64,000 nt of DNA from Gibbula magus (taxonomy: Eukaryota; Mollusca; Gastropoda; Trochida; Trochidae), in NCBI GenBank assembly GCA_936450465.1, contig OW388290.1:29935457-29999456 (forward strand), given 5' to 3'. This document shows, one piece after another, positions 26,801 to 39,837 of this stretch (position 1 is the first letter of the stretch; the number at the start of each line of letters is the position of its first letter). Under the pieces are notes generated by a model. That model did not search any database, had not been told where the DNA came from, and worked only from the letters and a program-made list of their open reading frames with translations. Position numbers and translations under genes: made by a program.

Positions 26801-27899
26801 CATTCGTCACAATTTGATGATGTACAATAAGTTCGATCATTAACGGAAGAGTCTACTTGTAAATTGTTTACATCTGATTTTGAACAGGACTGGACATGTG
26901 TAAAACTTATTCACATTATAATCAGATTATAAATCTTACATCATGACTTTGTTGCATGTGTATTAACAAACACATTATGGGTAATGTATGTGCTAATTTG
27001 GTTATGTGTAGCATTTAGCATAATTAAATTGATGATTACATGTGTATATGAACAGAAAGGCTGGAAACAATATGCCCCAGGCTTACCAGTGGCTTACACA
27101 AATTGTACACCATATATGGCAAGTCTAGTGATACATAAATTGTGTATTGAATATGTACATGTATTCAATTATTACATTTCATGTCCTAAATAATCACATT
27201 AGTCAAGTTAAGCGACATTTGAGGAATGCAATTATAATAATATTACTAGTAAGGTCGGGAAATCAAGCATACAAACGAAATTAACTGTATCGTCCAACAA
27301 TTAAAATTTTCTACAGTTAAATATCTCCAAAACTGACAGTTAATGGCAAATGGAAACAATCTAGTGTTCCTCTATCGTTAACAATTACCGCAAGCGTTCA
27401 AGTCTGTTTTGATTTGTCCTGTTTCCTGTATGTTTTCTATTAATGACCTGTAAAATTGAAAAATCCTGTCGTGAATTATTGATCGTTCAAACTACTGCAA
27501 CGAACATGAAAAAGTTTTGAAGTTTTCTAGAATGCGAAGTTCATTTAGGATTTGGCTTAAATAGTAATACAAAAATACCGTAATGTCAATGTTTATTTCA
27601 AATGGTTTTAATTAAACTGTCGCAAGAGCGTGATAAGTTGTAAAAGGTTGAAACTGAGCGGAAACTGCGAAATGGAACTTTGAATTAGGTGTTATAAACG
27701 TGGACGGAAAAGGCTTTTGCGGTCACATCAATGATACAATGCTTAAAGATTTTTTGTCAGAATTTGATTACCTTTTACAAGACGTCATATGACATTGGGG
27801 CAGGGTAAACTCACAGGTGCTCAAAACTACATTATGGATTCAATCCTATTCGCGTCACGTTCATTATTCGGTGAACGGTTCCCAACAGTTATCACTTAC
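23851..27899. other. Intronic sequence upstream of exon 2, nothing recognised
   Basis: AT-rich. The open frames at 25477-25791 and 26562-26843 show no recognised domain. No mobile-element ends or RNA gene were identified. Confidence 0.5.
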
Positions 27900-28176
27900 C
27901 GTTATAGAGATTAATCATAAGGTTGACGGGGACACAGACGAATGTCACCAATATGTCGGCCACAGCCAGGTTTACGAGGAAGTAGTTTGTCACGGAGTGC
28001 ATGCTTCGCTTCTTAATCACCACAGATGTGACCATCGTGTTGCCCACTAGGGACGTCAAGAACACCAATGCATAGGCGAACGAATAGATAATAATCATGT
28101 ACAGCGGTTGCTTCAGCACAGGGAAGATCTTGTCAGAAAAGTTTCCAACACTGTCACTCAAGTTATCATGCACCAT
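27900..28176 (-). CDS. Neuropeptide GPCR, exon 1 (N-terminus, TM1, TM2)
   Basis: This is the first coding exon of a class A (rhodopsin) receptor, 92 codons plus one base, acting at the plasma membrane. I chose the ATG at 28176. The frame stays open a little upstream but only from a non-ATG codon. The short N-terminus has two N-glycosylation sequons (N5-L-S and N12-F-S). TM1 is about residues 26-54 with the conserved GN pair (G45-N46). TM2 is about residues 64-90 with the hallmark N69-LAVAD74. The donor is ACG|GTAAGT. Spliced to exon 2 (2718-2619) it gives an uninterrupted TM2-ECL1-TM3 sequence. The NLAVADILV, PVNLM and GWxLG...CK pattern resembles NPFF, SIFamide and orexin-like neuropeptide receptors. 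The subfamily is inferred by eye, not by search. Confidence 0.88.
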
Positions 28177-30759
28177 GGCTGCTGTTTCCTTCAGCAATCA
28201 GGTGCATATGTAAACTCCGTTGAAATTCAAACTCCCATGCAAACGTGAGTTAATTGAAAACGTCAGTGTCAGAATAGAAAACCTTTCATATCGGAAATTG
28301 GAAACGTTCGTATATCCCCGCATGGCTCTATTCCATTGTCAGTTTCCTTTTTTCAATATATTTGATTTTAAAAATGTATATATCCGAATCTATCCGTAGC
28401 AGCTGATCAAAGATAGATAGTCTAATCCTTCCTGAGTGTTTAGGCTGTAGTCAGCTCCCAGTAGCTATCTGTTCTCTCAGTGAGCCCACTTCAGCTTTGT
28501 CGCTTCGATTAGACTCCACCTCCATCAGTTCAGCGGGGATGCATCATCTAGTTACTGCCTCCTACCGAATGACAAACTATAGTAAGCTTAATTTGATAGT
28601 AACTCTCTCGATATGTAGCCTCAGCTGACATTTAATAACTTTGTTTTTAATTTGATACGCCAGTACCTTTGAGGGAGTAATTGATTTTTCCATATATTGA
28701 TTTACAGGCGTTGACCGGTTGTTGGTTTTGTTTAGCCATCCTGACAGATAGTCAAACATAAGAGATTAATCGGCAACAAAGTCGTTGCAATCCATTTCAG
28801 GAAAGTAACGCTTGTTACGGTAAGGACAGAAATGGAGACAGTAAACAGACAGCAGGTGCCGATCGCGCGTCCACTGGAAGCAATGAATTAACTTACTGAA
28901 GCCCTGTCAAACATTGGTCTATTCCCAATTATCGACAAAAACAAAAGATACGTCAAGTTCACTCTATGCAGGCAATCAGTATCTACTTGCGTCACTTCTA
29001 TAGTTTATTTTAGGATGTAAAACATAAAGTATCAGAGAGAAAACCCGAGACTGAAATCCTTGCGCCGAAGTAATTTGTTTTTTGACTGCGATCGCTCACA
29101 AAAAATAGGCCCATTTCTAATCAAGGAATACCCAGTTCTATTACTTTGTAATGTTTGCTAATCAAGGAAACCTGTCATCTGCGGCATTGAGCAACCCTTT
29201 GATCAGTTCACGGTGTTTTTGTTATCCCGTGTCGGATATTGAGGATATTTGATGTTCTCTAAGAACGATTTGAATCGTGTGGTAATCAGAATGGATTTAA
29301 CCCACAATGAGCTTTGTTCGTTTATAAATTAACAATGGAGATAGCCAGGATGCAATTGAAGAAGATGGATTTTCCTTTCTTTGTCAAATTGTTTTTCACG
29401 TTATCAATGATTATATCGGCAAACTAAGTAAACGTTACACTAGCAGATGCTATCAGAATCGCAAAAGTACCATTCAAAAGAAGTAAAATGAATCTAAGTA
29501 ATAATTACATGACAAATAGCGTGATAGATTCAATAAATTAATTTCGTGAACAAACACATGTACAATGGTTCATAAAACCAATATATTTAACACACACTCA
29601 CAGGGACATGTACGTACATGTAAGTGCAAGTTATCGTCTAATAGCATGCACCAAAAGATAGAAACTATGACAAAACCAGTTATCTTCACACACAATGTCA
29701 TTGATAGAGGGCAATATTCCAATGTGGATATGCAGAACAGCGTATCAGAGAGACCAACAGGTTGCAGGTTGACCGTATGTCAAGGTCTCTGTATATCTCG
29801 CTCATCTCACAAACAACGTGGAAGTTCATGGTACTGTGTGCAACACTGAAGCATGGTTTATGAGACAACACCATGTTGGAGCTGACAGTGTCCGTCATCT
29901 ATCTTTATCCTAACTAGCCAGGTTGTTTACCATCTACAAACGTGCACTTGTCACAAACGCTTCATCGCAAACTTAAGCTAATATACCTTGGCATGCAGTG
30001 TAGAGATCAATCATATTATATCGGACAAGTCATACATGACATGCAATTAATATGATGTGAAATCAATTTTAATCATCATTCGTTTAGTTTTTGCAGAGTT
30101 AAGTACCAAGAGTATATTACCCCATCCTTAATAATTGAAATTTGATTGTATGACGTCATAACAAAAATCACCAAAAAGAGGACGATTCTCCCATTCTTTG
30201 TGTCTGTCCATATCTCATGAACTTCAAATTATTGAATTGCAAACGTAACGATATTTACAATGGCTTACAATATAACTGTCATAGGAACATTTATATAAAC
30301 AGAGTCCATCTTGAATTCGTAGCAATTAAAATGAAAAATTGTGATTGATCATGTTAAAACAAAGGCAATCATTTCGCAAGTATTGAATGTTCAATTTTAA
30401 CAACGTTTGCTCTCAAAGGGACTGTTGTTTTTGTTTTAGTTTCTGAGAAACAGAAGAAAATACTCTTTACCTGATATGAGAGGTAAAGATCAGACATTAG
30501 TTCTGAACAATATAGATTTTGTCTTCAAACGGACCCGACGAACACTTAATATATTTAATGATGTAAGACATCCATAGAATCAAAATATACTCTCTGTGAA
30601 TGTGGCCATAATTAACAAGTTTGGTCGATTTATAACTATTCTAACAGGTGAGTGTATCAATACAGCTTTGCTAAAATGTTTTGATGACATGAATAGAGTT
30701 ATATTAAATTTTGACAATATAGTTTGTACTCCGGGTATTTTTCGTTATCCTAATTCAAC
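28177..30759. other. Upstream region of the GPCR, no gene recognised
   Basis: This should contain the receptor's 5' UTR and promoter, but I cannot point to a TATA box or a secure upstream acceptor. No domain-bearing open frame was seen. Confidence 0.45.
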
Positions 30760-31081
30760 TATATCACGTATCACGTATCATATCTTGTCCTGTTAACACA
30801 TTGTTGATATTGTGATAATAAATGCCCAAAGTATTCACTTGTAGGATACATATTGCTACCATAAGTTGCAGTGTATACCCTTGTCCGACAATAAAGTTAC
30901 AAGTTTTTCGGAACTCTGATGAAATCCGAGCGCTTTTCGCTATTTCTTTATTGGAAAGTTTTGAAAGTAAGAATCCCAAATACTTAAATTTAGGTGAAAA
31001 GATGTCCATGGCTATACGGACGTCCAAAAGGATTTCTGTAGGTAATTTTTGAAAATACATATTCATAAAAGCTCTGTGCAT
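30760..31081 (-). pseudogene. Possible LINE reverse-transcriptase remnant
   Basis: An open frame of about 105 residues includes FKYLGFLLSKLSNK followed by a helical stretch and FRKTC...GYTLQLMVA. The YLG word and the following pattern resemble the post-palm region of LINE RTs. Flanking frames are broken. The similarity is weak and the assignment tentative. Confidence 0.35.
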
Positions 31082-32500
31082 CTATCAGATCAGAAATTGC
31101 AGATTTAAATATATGTGGGAACAAGACCTGTCAAGAATCGTGTTGAAATGGTTTATGAAGATTGCAGTCTGATTAAAATATTTTTAATTTTATTTTTTAT
31201 TCGTATTTATATTATTCTTTTGTGAACTTTTATTGATTTACCGTTGCTCGTTGGACACATGACGATGATTAACACCATTTGCTTACACTTGTAAAGAGGA
31301 TCATTACATCCATCATGATATGTAACCTTTTATAACAAACAGTTTGGCTTTTCTATTTATTTACAGCTTTTGTTCTCTCGACATATTAACCCCTGATATT
31401 TCAAAATTTTTATCACTGATGTCGCGTAATCCACTGTAATGTATTGGCGAATATTAAATTTACACAACATACCAGTGTATCACAAACTCTCTTTATTGTA
31501 AAGAACAAATGAAAGTTTCCTTATTACTGAGACACTTAAAAATGGTTCTTTTAGAAATGTTTTGAAATAATCTGGAGCGAAAACGATTTGAAAAACCTTA
31601 TCTAGACATTGAAAATTATATTAGTCGTGACTCATTCGTATACTGCAATGAACTGTTTCCACGAGCTGGTGTTCGTTTTCCATTAAAATCTGGTACCTTA
31701 TTTCCATTTATAATATGACAGTTATATATTGATATTTCAAAGTTACCATCAAATGTATTAAGATATTTGTCATCTACATGTCCAAGAATCGCAAATGCCT
31801 TTTAAGACCTCTCTTTCATATTCATATATGATCGTTCAATTGGTGGAATGCAAATGTCTGATAAAGCTACGAGATGGCGTTATATCGGGGAAGCACTGGC
31901 ATGAGATCGATAGACCTTGAATTAAGGAGAACAACTTGGTATTTAATTACCCCAATTTCTTCAAGAGATTTCTATGGACAAGAAAGAATTGAGTGACACA
32001 TTTACAGTCTTCAGGTCATTCCGAGTACTTTAATATATTAAATTTTCTATATATTTAATATTGACACAGTAATTATTGAGGTAGTGATGCATTGCATCAC
32101 AAACGTGCTCTTCAAATTTTTGAAGCAGGGTGACTTCAACTGCACTCTATTATTTCATGTTTAACAAGACTTTAATTTAGTTCATCTACTTTGGTGAAAG
32201 TTTAAATGTTCCATGTATGTGAAACATGCATTAGTCATAAATCATAATTAATAAGCAGTTTAAGTCTAATATGGATACGAAACATGAATTGGTTGAAAAA
32301 GGTGTCAGTCAGTAACACACACATATACAATGTACGATACTGTTCTACATGAGCTTTCTTTTTCCATCAAAATATTGCTACTTTATTTATTGGATGAATC
32401 TGAAAAATAATCAACGTGATGTTTATTAAAATATTATTTTTAAAAAAAACCCAGAAGTCGCCAATTTTAAGGCATGCAAAGTCAACCAGTAACGTCAACA
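31082..32500. other. No gene recognised
   Basis: AT-rich sequence without a supported feature. Confidence 0.5.
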
Positions 32501-32519
32501 ACCAAACTTGTATTCATTT

Positions 32520-32820
32520 GTATCACAGTTGCTGGTAGTATTGCAGGAATTCAGCCCGCAACACCAGTGTGGCTATGCATTGCAATGAAACCTACGAGCA
32601 TCGGCTGGGACAAAGGAACCACCGATGTTACTGCGCTGAGATTCAGTGCGGCATTGCACCCAAACCTTACTGCATGTAGAACAGTTCTCCACAGAAGACA
32701 ACCTTGCCGAACTCCTGACCTCTTGATCCGCAAGTGTCATTCCGCATTGAACATGACACATGTCATTAAAGACAAAACTCCATCTGCGCAGAACTGTGCG
32801 CATCGTAATTCGGTGCCTTA
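32520..32820 (-). repeat. Diverged SINE copy
   Basis: It shares GTAGTATTGCAGG..., GGCTATGCATTGCAATGAAACC and CATCGGCTGG words with the SINE at 19435-19755, in the same orientation. Its right end (CAAAACTCCATCTGCGCAGAACTGTGCGC...) also resembles about 52970-53030. The 115-residue open frame over it is not a gene. Confidence 0.55.
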
Positions 32821-34850
32821 ATAATTTACCGTCAAATTTATTTAAGTATTTTCAATGTTTGTGTATCATTGTAATTGTGTCAATTCGAGCTCAAATGCGT
32901 GTCTTGCTACATAATCAAATTTAAAAAAATAATTACAACATGAAAAGGATGTACCGTAGTATTGATAAACAAGCCGACATTATCATTCAAATATTTCATT
33001 GAAACAAACTTTGTTCATATGATAAAAACTAAACTAAAATATCTGAAGAATATAAGAAAAACGTTACAAAACCGTGAAGACATTGCCATATGCAACATGT
33101 CAGTAATCTTGTATTGAACTTGCACATTATCTTATGATATTGTAATTCATTGACGAAACTCAACTTTTGAAAAATCATGTTCATGCCAGTCGTATCGCTA
33201 AAGTGTGAACGTATGGCTGTTTAAACGAAGAAACCGTTGATAAAATATACAACTGCTTAACGACCTATAACAAACTTTCATTCAGTAAAACAATGTATTA
33301 CTCAATCGTTGTGAGATCACTCATTAGATAACAATGAGTTGTTTACACACATGTGTGCTACCAACGCGCGCTGCCGTAACGATTTTCTTGCAATTCAGTG
33401 CTATTTACATCATTGAGTAATAAATAAACTACTAAACTCGGTCCCGTTTGATAACATGTTTATGAAACTCGTGAATGGCATCGGTATTTAACTCGCTTTC
33501 GCTCGTTAAAATATCAAACCATTCACTCGTTTAATAAACATGTTATCAAACGGGATATCGTTTAGTATTCTATATATTCCCAGCAACTTACAATTTAGTA
33601 CAGCTATCAATCAACAGTATTTTCATGAAGGTTCAACAGACGGACTTATATATGCTTAATAGATCTACTGGCCATCCATCGTGATGAGACTTTCCAGTAA
33701 TTAAGGCAGTCATCTTTCATTAGTTTCCTATTACAGAAAATATGAAGTCTACTACTGAATTAAACATCTTATATAAACTCACGGGCACAGGAAACTATAG
33801 CAAAATAATTTATTTTCCAAACATACCAAATTAGTGTTTCAATTGGGTCGATATCTCCTGTGTTTTAAATGATAAAGTTTCTTTTGTCCGTGAGTTTACA
33901 TGTAAATCATATGTAGTATACACAACTCACAATGTGATTCAACACAAAACTGTGTAGATAAATTGTTTTAAGTCATTCAAAACATATGTTTATGGGGACC
34001 ATTTTAAAAGGTGTCAGTGTGTCTTAAAGTTTCAATTTACATGTAGGTCATGGACCATGCCTGTTTGTTCTTTAAAAGTCATCGGAGATCAGGATTTTGC
34101 TTTCTGTGTGCCATATTCGTAATGGTCTCTTCTAATTAATTGTAAAGGTATACTGACTGTACATATATGTAGTTGAGAGTATAACAGATTGATCATATGA
34201 TAGATATTATATCAATTCTCCGTGAAAAGTGAATACTATCGACATTGTAAACACCATAATATAATTGGTGTGATATGTCGTTTTAATACAATGGATTAGT
34301 ATTGAATAGTTCATGTACATTAGGAACATGTATGTTTCAAAAGAAGCTAGTCATTATACAATGAATGCAAATGGATATCATTCTAACCAGAGTCCCTTTT
34401 AATTAATTATTTCAATAGCTGCTATTCGCATTACAGTTTTCTGAAATCTGTTTCGTTACATCGAGATGCACAAGTGAACGGATTACTTCCTTTATCATTT
34501 CCTTTACGAAACAAATGCCAAATCATTTATCATATACATTTCATCAATTTAAGTTCATTTACATTAACAGTTTTCACAAGTTATTTCGAGTTAAATCTGA
34601 TTTTGACCAATACTACCCTTGTGACACCACTAACAGTATATTCTTATCTAAGTGAACCCATAAATGTCCGTTTATCACCCTCTGTATTTTATTTCACCAG
34701 TGAATATAAATTCATATAGCTACGTTAATAGAATTACTTTACAAAAGACGACGAGGTGTGTAATAACATACATTTAATAAATCCGCACTGCAAGAACACG
34801 AGTAACCATATACATATGTGAATATTTTATTCGTCACATAATAAAGGACT
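32821..34850. other. Mostly unrecognised sequence with one hairpin element
   Basis: No coding feature supported. A palindromic MITE-like element lies at 33430-33567 and is listed separately. Confidence 0.5.
33430..33567. mobile_element. Palindromic MITE, about 138 bp
   Basis: The left end TACTAAACTCGGTCCCGTTT pairs with AAACGGGATATCGTTTAGTA at the right. ATAACATGTTTAT pairs with ATAAACATGTTAT and GTGAATGG with CCATTCAC. Arms are about 48 bp with few mismatches around a short loop. Confidence 0.8.
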
Positions 34851-34899
34851 GGGTTGAGATTTATATTTTGATATAAATAGATAATGTGACTCCATGTAT

Positions 34900-37800
34900 A
34901 TATCACGACGGCAGGTATGCATTTGGAAATTGAACAATTCGTCGGACACGTATGAGGCTTTTGAGAAAACAAGAGCTTGTTTATAGCTTTAGAATGTGAC
35001 TGCAACAACAAAGCATGATAACAGGTGTCTCTCAAGTGTTTAGAAAGAAAATCCGTACTTTGTCATTATATTACACATACCCTAGCTAAAATCAAAGGCA
35101 GGTAGAGATGAGTCTGGTTAGCACTGCAAGATATCCCAGTTGGGAAACATCCAGATCAATAGAACTCCAGGCCCTGTCCGGGCATATGTCAGTTTCGATT
35201 AGGCGGAAAGTTTAAGATACAAAATCACAAAGAAGGTTTTTAAAAGATATGGGATGAGGGCACAATAATCAACAAAATATCTAACTTTGTTATCTTTCCC
35301 CATCAAATAACAGACACAAATGAGAAGCGTTCTCTCCGTCTCTGCGTTCTATCAATTGGGAACTGTCAAGCGACTCAGATGAACATAGGAGACATTCCAA
35401 TCAATATGTTTGACGAAATATATCAAGTTAAGTAAAATAGGGAAATAGAAATTGACGGGGTGTCAATCGAACCGACATTTCCTTGCGGTAGGAAACGATA
35501 GTACCCATAGAAGGCAGACACAGAATGGACTTATTTTCATCAAGGCAAATCTCATGTCCCACATTATCAGGTATACGGTCATATGCTGTAACCTCAATTT
35601 CAGTGTAAAACATACATTCCTCTTAATGAACTGCATATGATGTTGAAAATCACTGATGTATGGAAGTGTTACCAGCTTGTTGGCGTCCATAACCACGACC
35701 AGGGAACGCACTCAAGCTCAGTTACAACCACCCAATTGGACCAGCCTCACAGGAGAAGAGGAAGATCCTCAAGTAGCATTCAAGAAAAAAATATCTTCTC
35801 GAAACACAAGGAAATGACAGGATAACTTCAGAGGGAACTGTGCTCAGTTAGCCAGACAATGAGGTGTTTCTGTAGCCTTGAGGGGAAGACGTGAGGTATG
35901 GGAAATCAGATGTCACACCATAATAATATATAATATATAATGTATACCACACTTTGGTAGTGTTTCATTGATTTTGACCTTTAGAAACATTTAGTTGTCG
36001 AGGCGTGGAAAAGATGGATGACCGTTAAGTTCATTCACTCGAAGTCCTCAAACAAATGGTACTCGGCTAAAGATGCTCTGACAACCAGGACACGATTCAA
36101 CAAATACACCATCAGACGTAAAAGAACATATTTCATGACAGATATTTCCTTTTGGGATTCAGTCTCCTAAGGTTTTGGGTTAAACAAACGACAGCACATG
36201 GGAGACTAAATAACCTCTTTATGGACTTGTGATGACACGATCTCTGTATAGCAGCACTACGCGATTTCCTAGAAACTGGGATTGTCAAACCAAAATCGAA
36301 AAACGTGTTACTGTAGCATTTGCCCTTAGCAAAGGTTACATGTGATAGAAATCCCTGAGTGGTAAATGCACTAGGACGGACTACAAAATGAATTTCAGAA
36401 TACTGATGCAATGTATTTGTATAGTGTAACAGTTGATATAATTATATGAAGGCTAACAATTTTTTAACCAAAATTATTCAGAAAGTTATGTTTGTACTGT
36501 GAATTGCTGTGTTGATGTTACGTTTATTTACGAATGACGAATCGTTTTCATTTAGTAAAGTCCCGCGGCCAGTGTGTGTCAATTTAAATTTAGTAAAGCA
36601 TAATTTGGAAACGTATCTACAACTAACAAAATTATTTGATTTGGTAATTTTGAAACGTTCTTATAACTACTGTGCGTGTAAATCGGACGGTGTCTCAACA
36701 TGTATTAGGTTGTTTTATTGGAATTCAAACAAATAATTGTTATATACTTGACGTTTGGAAAGGAATATGAAAATTGCATTTTATCAGCACATATATAATG
36801 ATGGCACGTATCGTAGGCAAAATTATAAACAAAAATTATATATAAGCTTAACAGACCGCTTCACGCCTCAATTTACATACGACGGTATATTCATGATCTC
36901 AAAGTTTTAATGGAATTGGCATGTCCTTTGGTAGTAACATTACTGTGTAGAACCAGTATACTCATGATTTCCTGATTTATTTCATAGTTATACCTTTTGA
37001 TGGATACCAATTATCAGTCATATCTCAACAGTCAAGTTATCGGAAGCTCTAAGATTAGGATTTGCTATCCGTGCTACTTCAGCCTATTTTCATGAGATAA
37101 AAGTCTAGACAAGTTCCTTCCAAAACTAAAACCAACAGTGAACTACTTTCACCTTAACTGTCATCGTATAATTCACATGACATACACTTTGTGTGCATTG
37201 ACATGTAAACAGCACTTCGGATTTAATAAACTTGCTATTTTCACCGAATTAATAGTGATAGGATGACAGAACGTTAAAATAACTATATGACGATAGTATA
37301 GCTATTCTGTATTCCACTCTCTGTACACTCAAGTATACGTCAACATGTAAAATGCATTAACTATTGCATTTCCTTATATTTTCTGTGGTGAAATACGGAA
37401 TTTATCAGTTAAATTAAAATCCGCATTTTCACTGAGTGAAATAACATGTTATTCTACTCAGTGAAATATCTCAATCATATGAATAGGATGACGTCCTCTA
37501 AATATTAAAATATACACGTAAAGAGTCGCATGTGAAGGAAACCTGTATGAATACATTTTTGAATCAAATTAAACAAGTACTAAGACTATTACCAGACACC
37601 TAAATATGCCCTTACAACATATTCCGAAGTTCAGATTTTATAGCAATCTTCAAATAATAAAAGCTACATTGAGTTTACGTGAAACCGAAGACTGTACTGA
37701 CGTAAGAGCGACAAACATTGTATCTTCTACAGACAATAATCTCATTACATTTCGACACTAGCATCGACTTTTACCAAACCATCACACACAGCACATTATA

Positions 37801-39690
37801 TGTCTCCGTTTATGAAGTGTCGCTGGTACACACGCTCATTATTTTCGTCCTCGGGAGTATACTGCTAACACTATACATGTACACGCTACCTTCATCAACC
37901 TTAATGTCATCCATGATAAATGTAGCTTAATATACATAATTTGATTGTTATTTTTGTGATTTTCCTTGAAGGTGAGGTGAGGAGAGTTAGGGTTTAACGC
38001 CGCTTACAAGAGTATTTCACTTATATTGCGGCTGCTAGTATTATGGCAGGGAGAAAGCCTGCAACGCTATGTGGACCTAATGATCCGAAGCCGAACGCGC
38101 TAACCACTGCGCTATCCCCTCCCCCCCCCCCCCCCCCCCCCCCCCCCCTTTTCCTTGAATACCCAGTATACGTAGCTGTTACTGTTGCCATTTCACAACT
38201 CATCTTGCGTTCCTAAATCTTCAAATATACATTAACCATTACCCCTTGATGTGCTTTTCCATATTTTTAAGTTCTTTGCCTTTACACTGTCCTCGCTTCT
38301 TCGCTTCTCGGATGTGAACACTTAATCATGATATGCAGTCCTTCTTCTTTATAGACGGATATAACTGCCCTGTCCCCAACCAACTTTCCGACAAAATATT
38401 GATGCAGATACAAAAAACTATGGCATTCTGAGGTACTTTTGATAGAGGAGACTACGATCTACCTATCTACCTACCCATACATGTACACCACATTTTCCCG
38501 AAACCATAAGCCATCTTACTCCACCATATCGGTAAAGTACATATGTAAGTGAATACACGTGCCGCATTCCCTGTGAATGGTTAATTTGATTTTATGTTAA
38601 AATCAACTTGGTTATAAATATACTCCTGTGAGACAGCTATGATATGAAGTACATGTGTACCAGATCTTTTCTGTCCATATTGTAGACGGATACATCACAG
38701 ATTCTTCATACAACCACTTATTGTATCCAATATAAACTCCGATATCACCTGTTATATCTTGAGTTAATGTCACATACAGTAAGAACCACAAGCACTATGG
38801 CTCAGCTATCACAAACAATATAAATAATATACTAAAAGTCTTGTATATTGTTAAATATCAGATCCACATAACTATTATTCCATTATACAATTGGTGAACT
38901 CAAGTCTAAATTTAAATACATAATTATAATCGACTATATATACATGTATCTTCATGATTTAAAAAACAACTATTCAGGCATTATGTTAGATTGGTTAGAA
39001 CTATCATGAGCCTCAAATAAAACCTCAAGTGGATCGTGTGGACATTTTATCATTATTAATCTCTTCATTAAAATGTCGTCATATCGCACTTCAGTGTATT
39101 ATATATAACATGACACGATGAAAAATGTAACATTTAAGTCTCCTGCCGTTTGATATTATCAACATTACAAAAGAGATATCAGGTTCACTATTTAATCATA
39201 TTTAAAACACCTAACATTTGTCATTTCAATATTGTGAGAAAAGGTTTGATAAACAATCTGATTTTATAGAAATAAAACTCCCATGTGTTTTGTGTCGCAA
39301 ATATATCAGCAGTATCGTGATTGTCTGGCTTTTAGTTATTCATGCATGCCTTGGTTATTATCCGACAGCAGCTGCCAATGATTAGAAGATTCAGAGTAAT
39401 GGTAAAATGATTAATGTATTGGCTGTGTGGGGAGATGAGGCGAGTCACAATTGACAAATAGTTTAATGAGTGACTTTGTAAAGCTAAATTGATAATTTCA
39501 CACAAAGAAGAAGTGCTTTGCTGATGTAATGCCAGAGGATAATTTATACATGTACATTTACGAGAATGTAGTCACACTGAGCAATGCTATCTACTTGTAA
39601 GGATGTATGTCAATGTTGTACTGATACATATTTCAAGTATATTTGTTTGCGTCCTAACATATCATGTCGTCTTGCAATTGGTTTAAACAT
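34900..39690 (+). repeat. Segmental duplication, copy 1
   Basis: Collinear, direct-orientation similarity to 53800-58330 at an offset of about 18.6-19 kb. Anchors include GGACACGTA-GATGCCTTTGAGAAAACA (34948/53870), AGTTGGGAAACAT (35141/54068) and ACTACGCGATTTCCT (36257/55518). Others are CATGATCTCAAAGTTTTAAT (36891/55917) and GTATGTCAATGTTG (39605/58244). Identity looks like roughly 75-80% with many indels, so the duplication is old. No intact open frame is shared by both copies. Confidence 0.8.
37972..38158 (-). repeat. SINE copy next to a poly-C tract
   Basis: On the minus strand the head GGGATAGCGCAGTGGTTAGCG (A-box-like) follows a run of about 38 G (plus-strand C run 38121-38158). The body has GTTGCAGGCTTTCTCCCTGCC and the tail CTCCTCACCTCACC. 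It is absent at the matching place in duplication copy 2, so it inserted after the duplication. Confidence 0.75.
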
Positions 39691-39837
39691 ATTTATTTCA
39701 TGAAATGTTTTACATGAAGTGGATTGGCCAACAAGTTCATAAGAACTTATGTGAAGGCCGCTCCGAAATAAATACATGAATACAAAAACATAATAAGTGA
39801 CGTTCACCAAAGAGAAAGTTACACTCACTACATGGAA

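Noticed and set aside
34739..35035. Minus-strand open frame with NPVLYY, reminiscent of a GPCR TM7 NPxxY
   Set aside because: No CWxP or other TM motifs nearby. The matching part of duplication copy 2 has stops and does not keep the motif. The phase does not fit the real GPCR.
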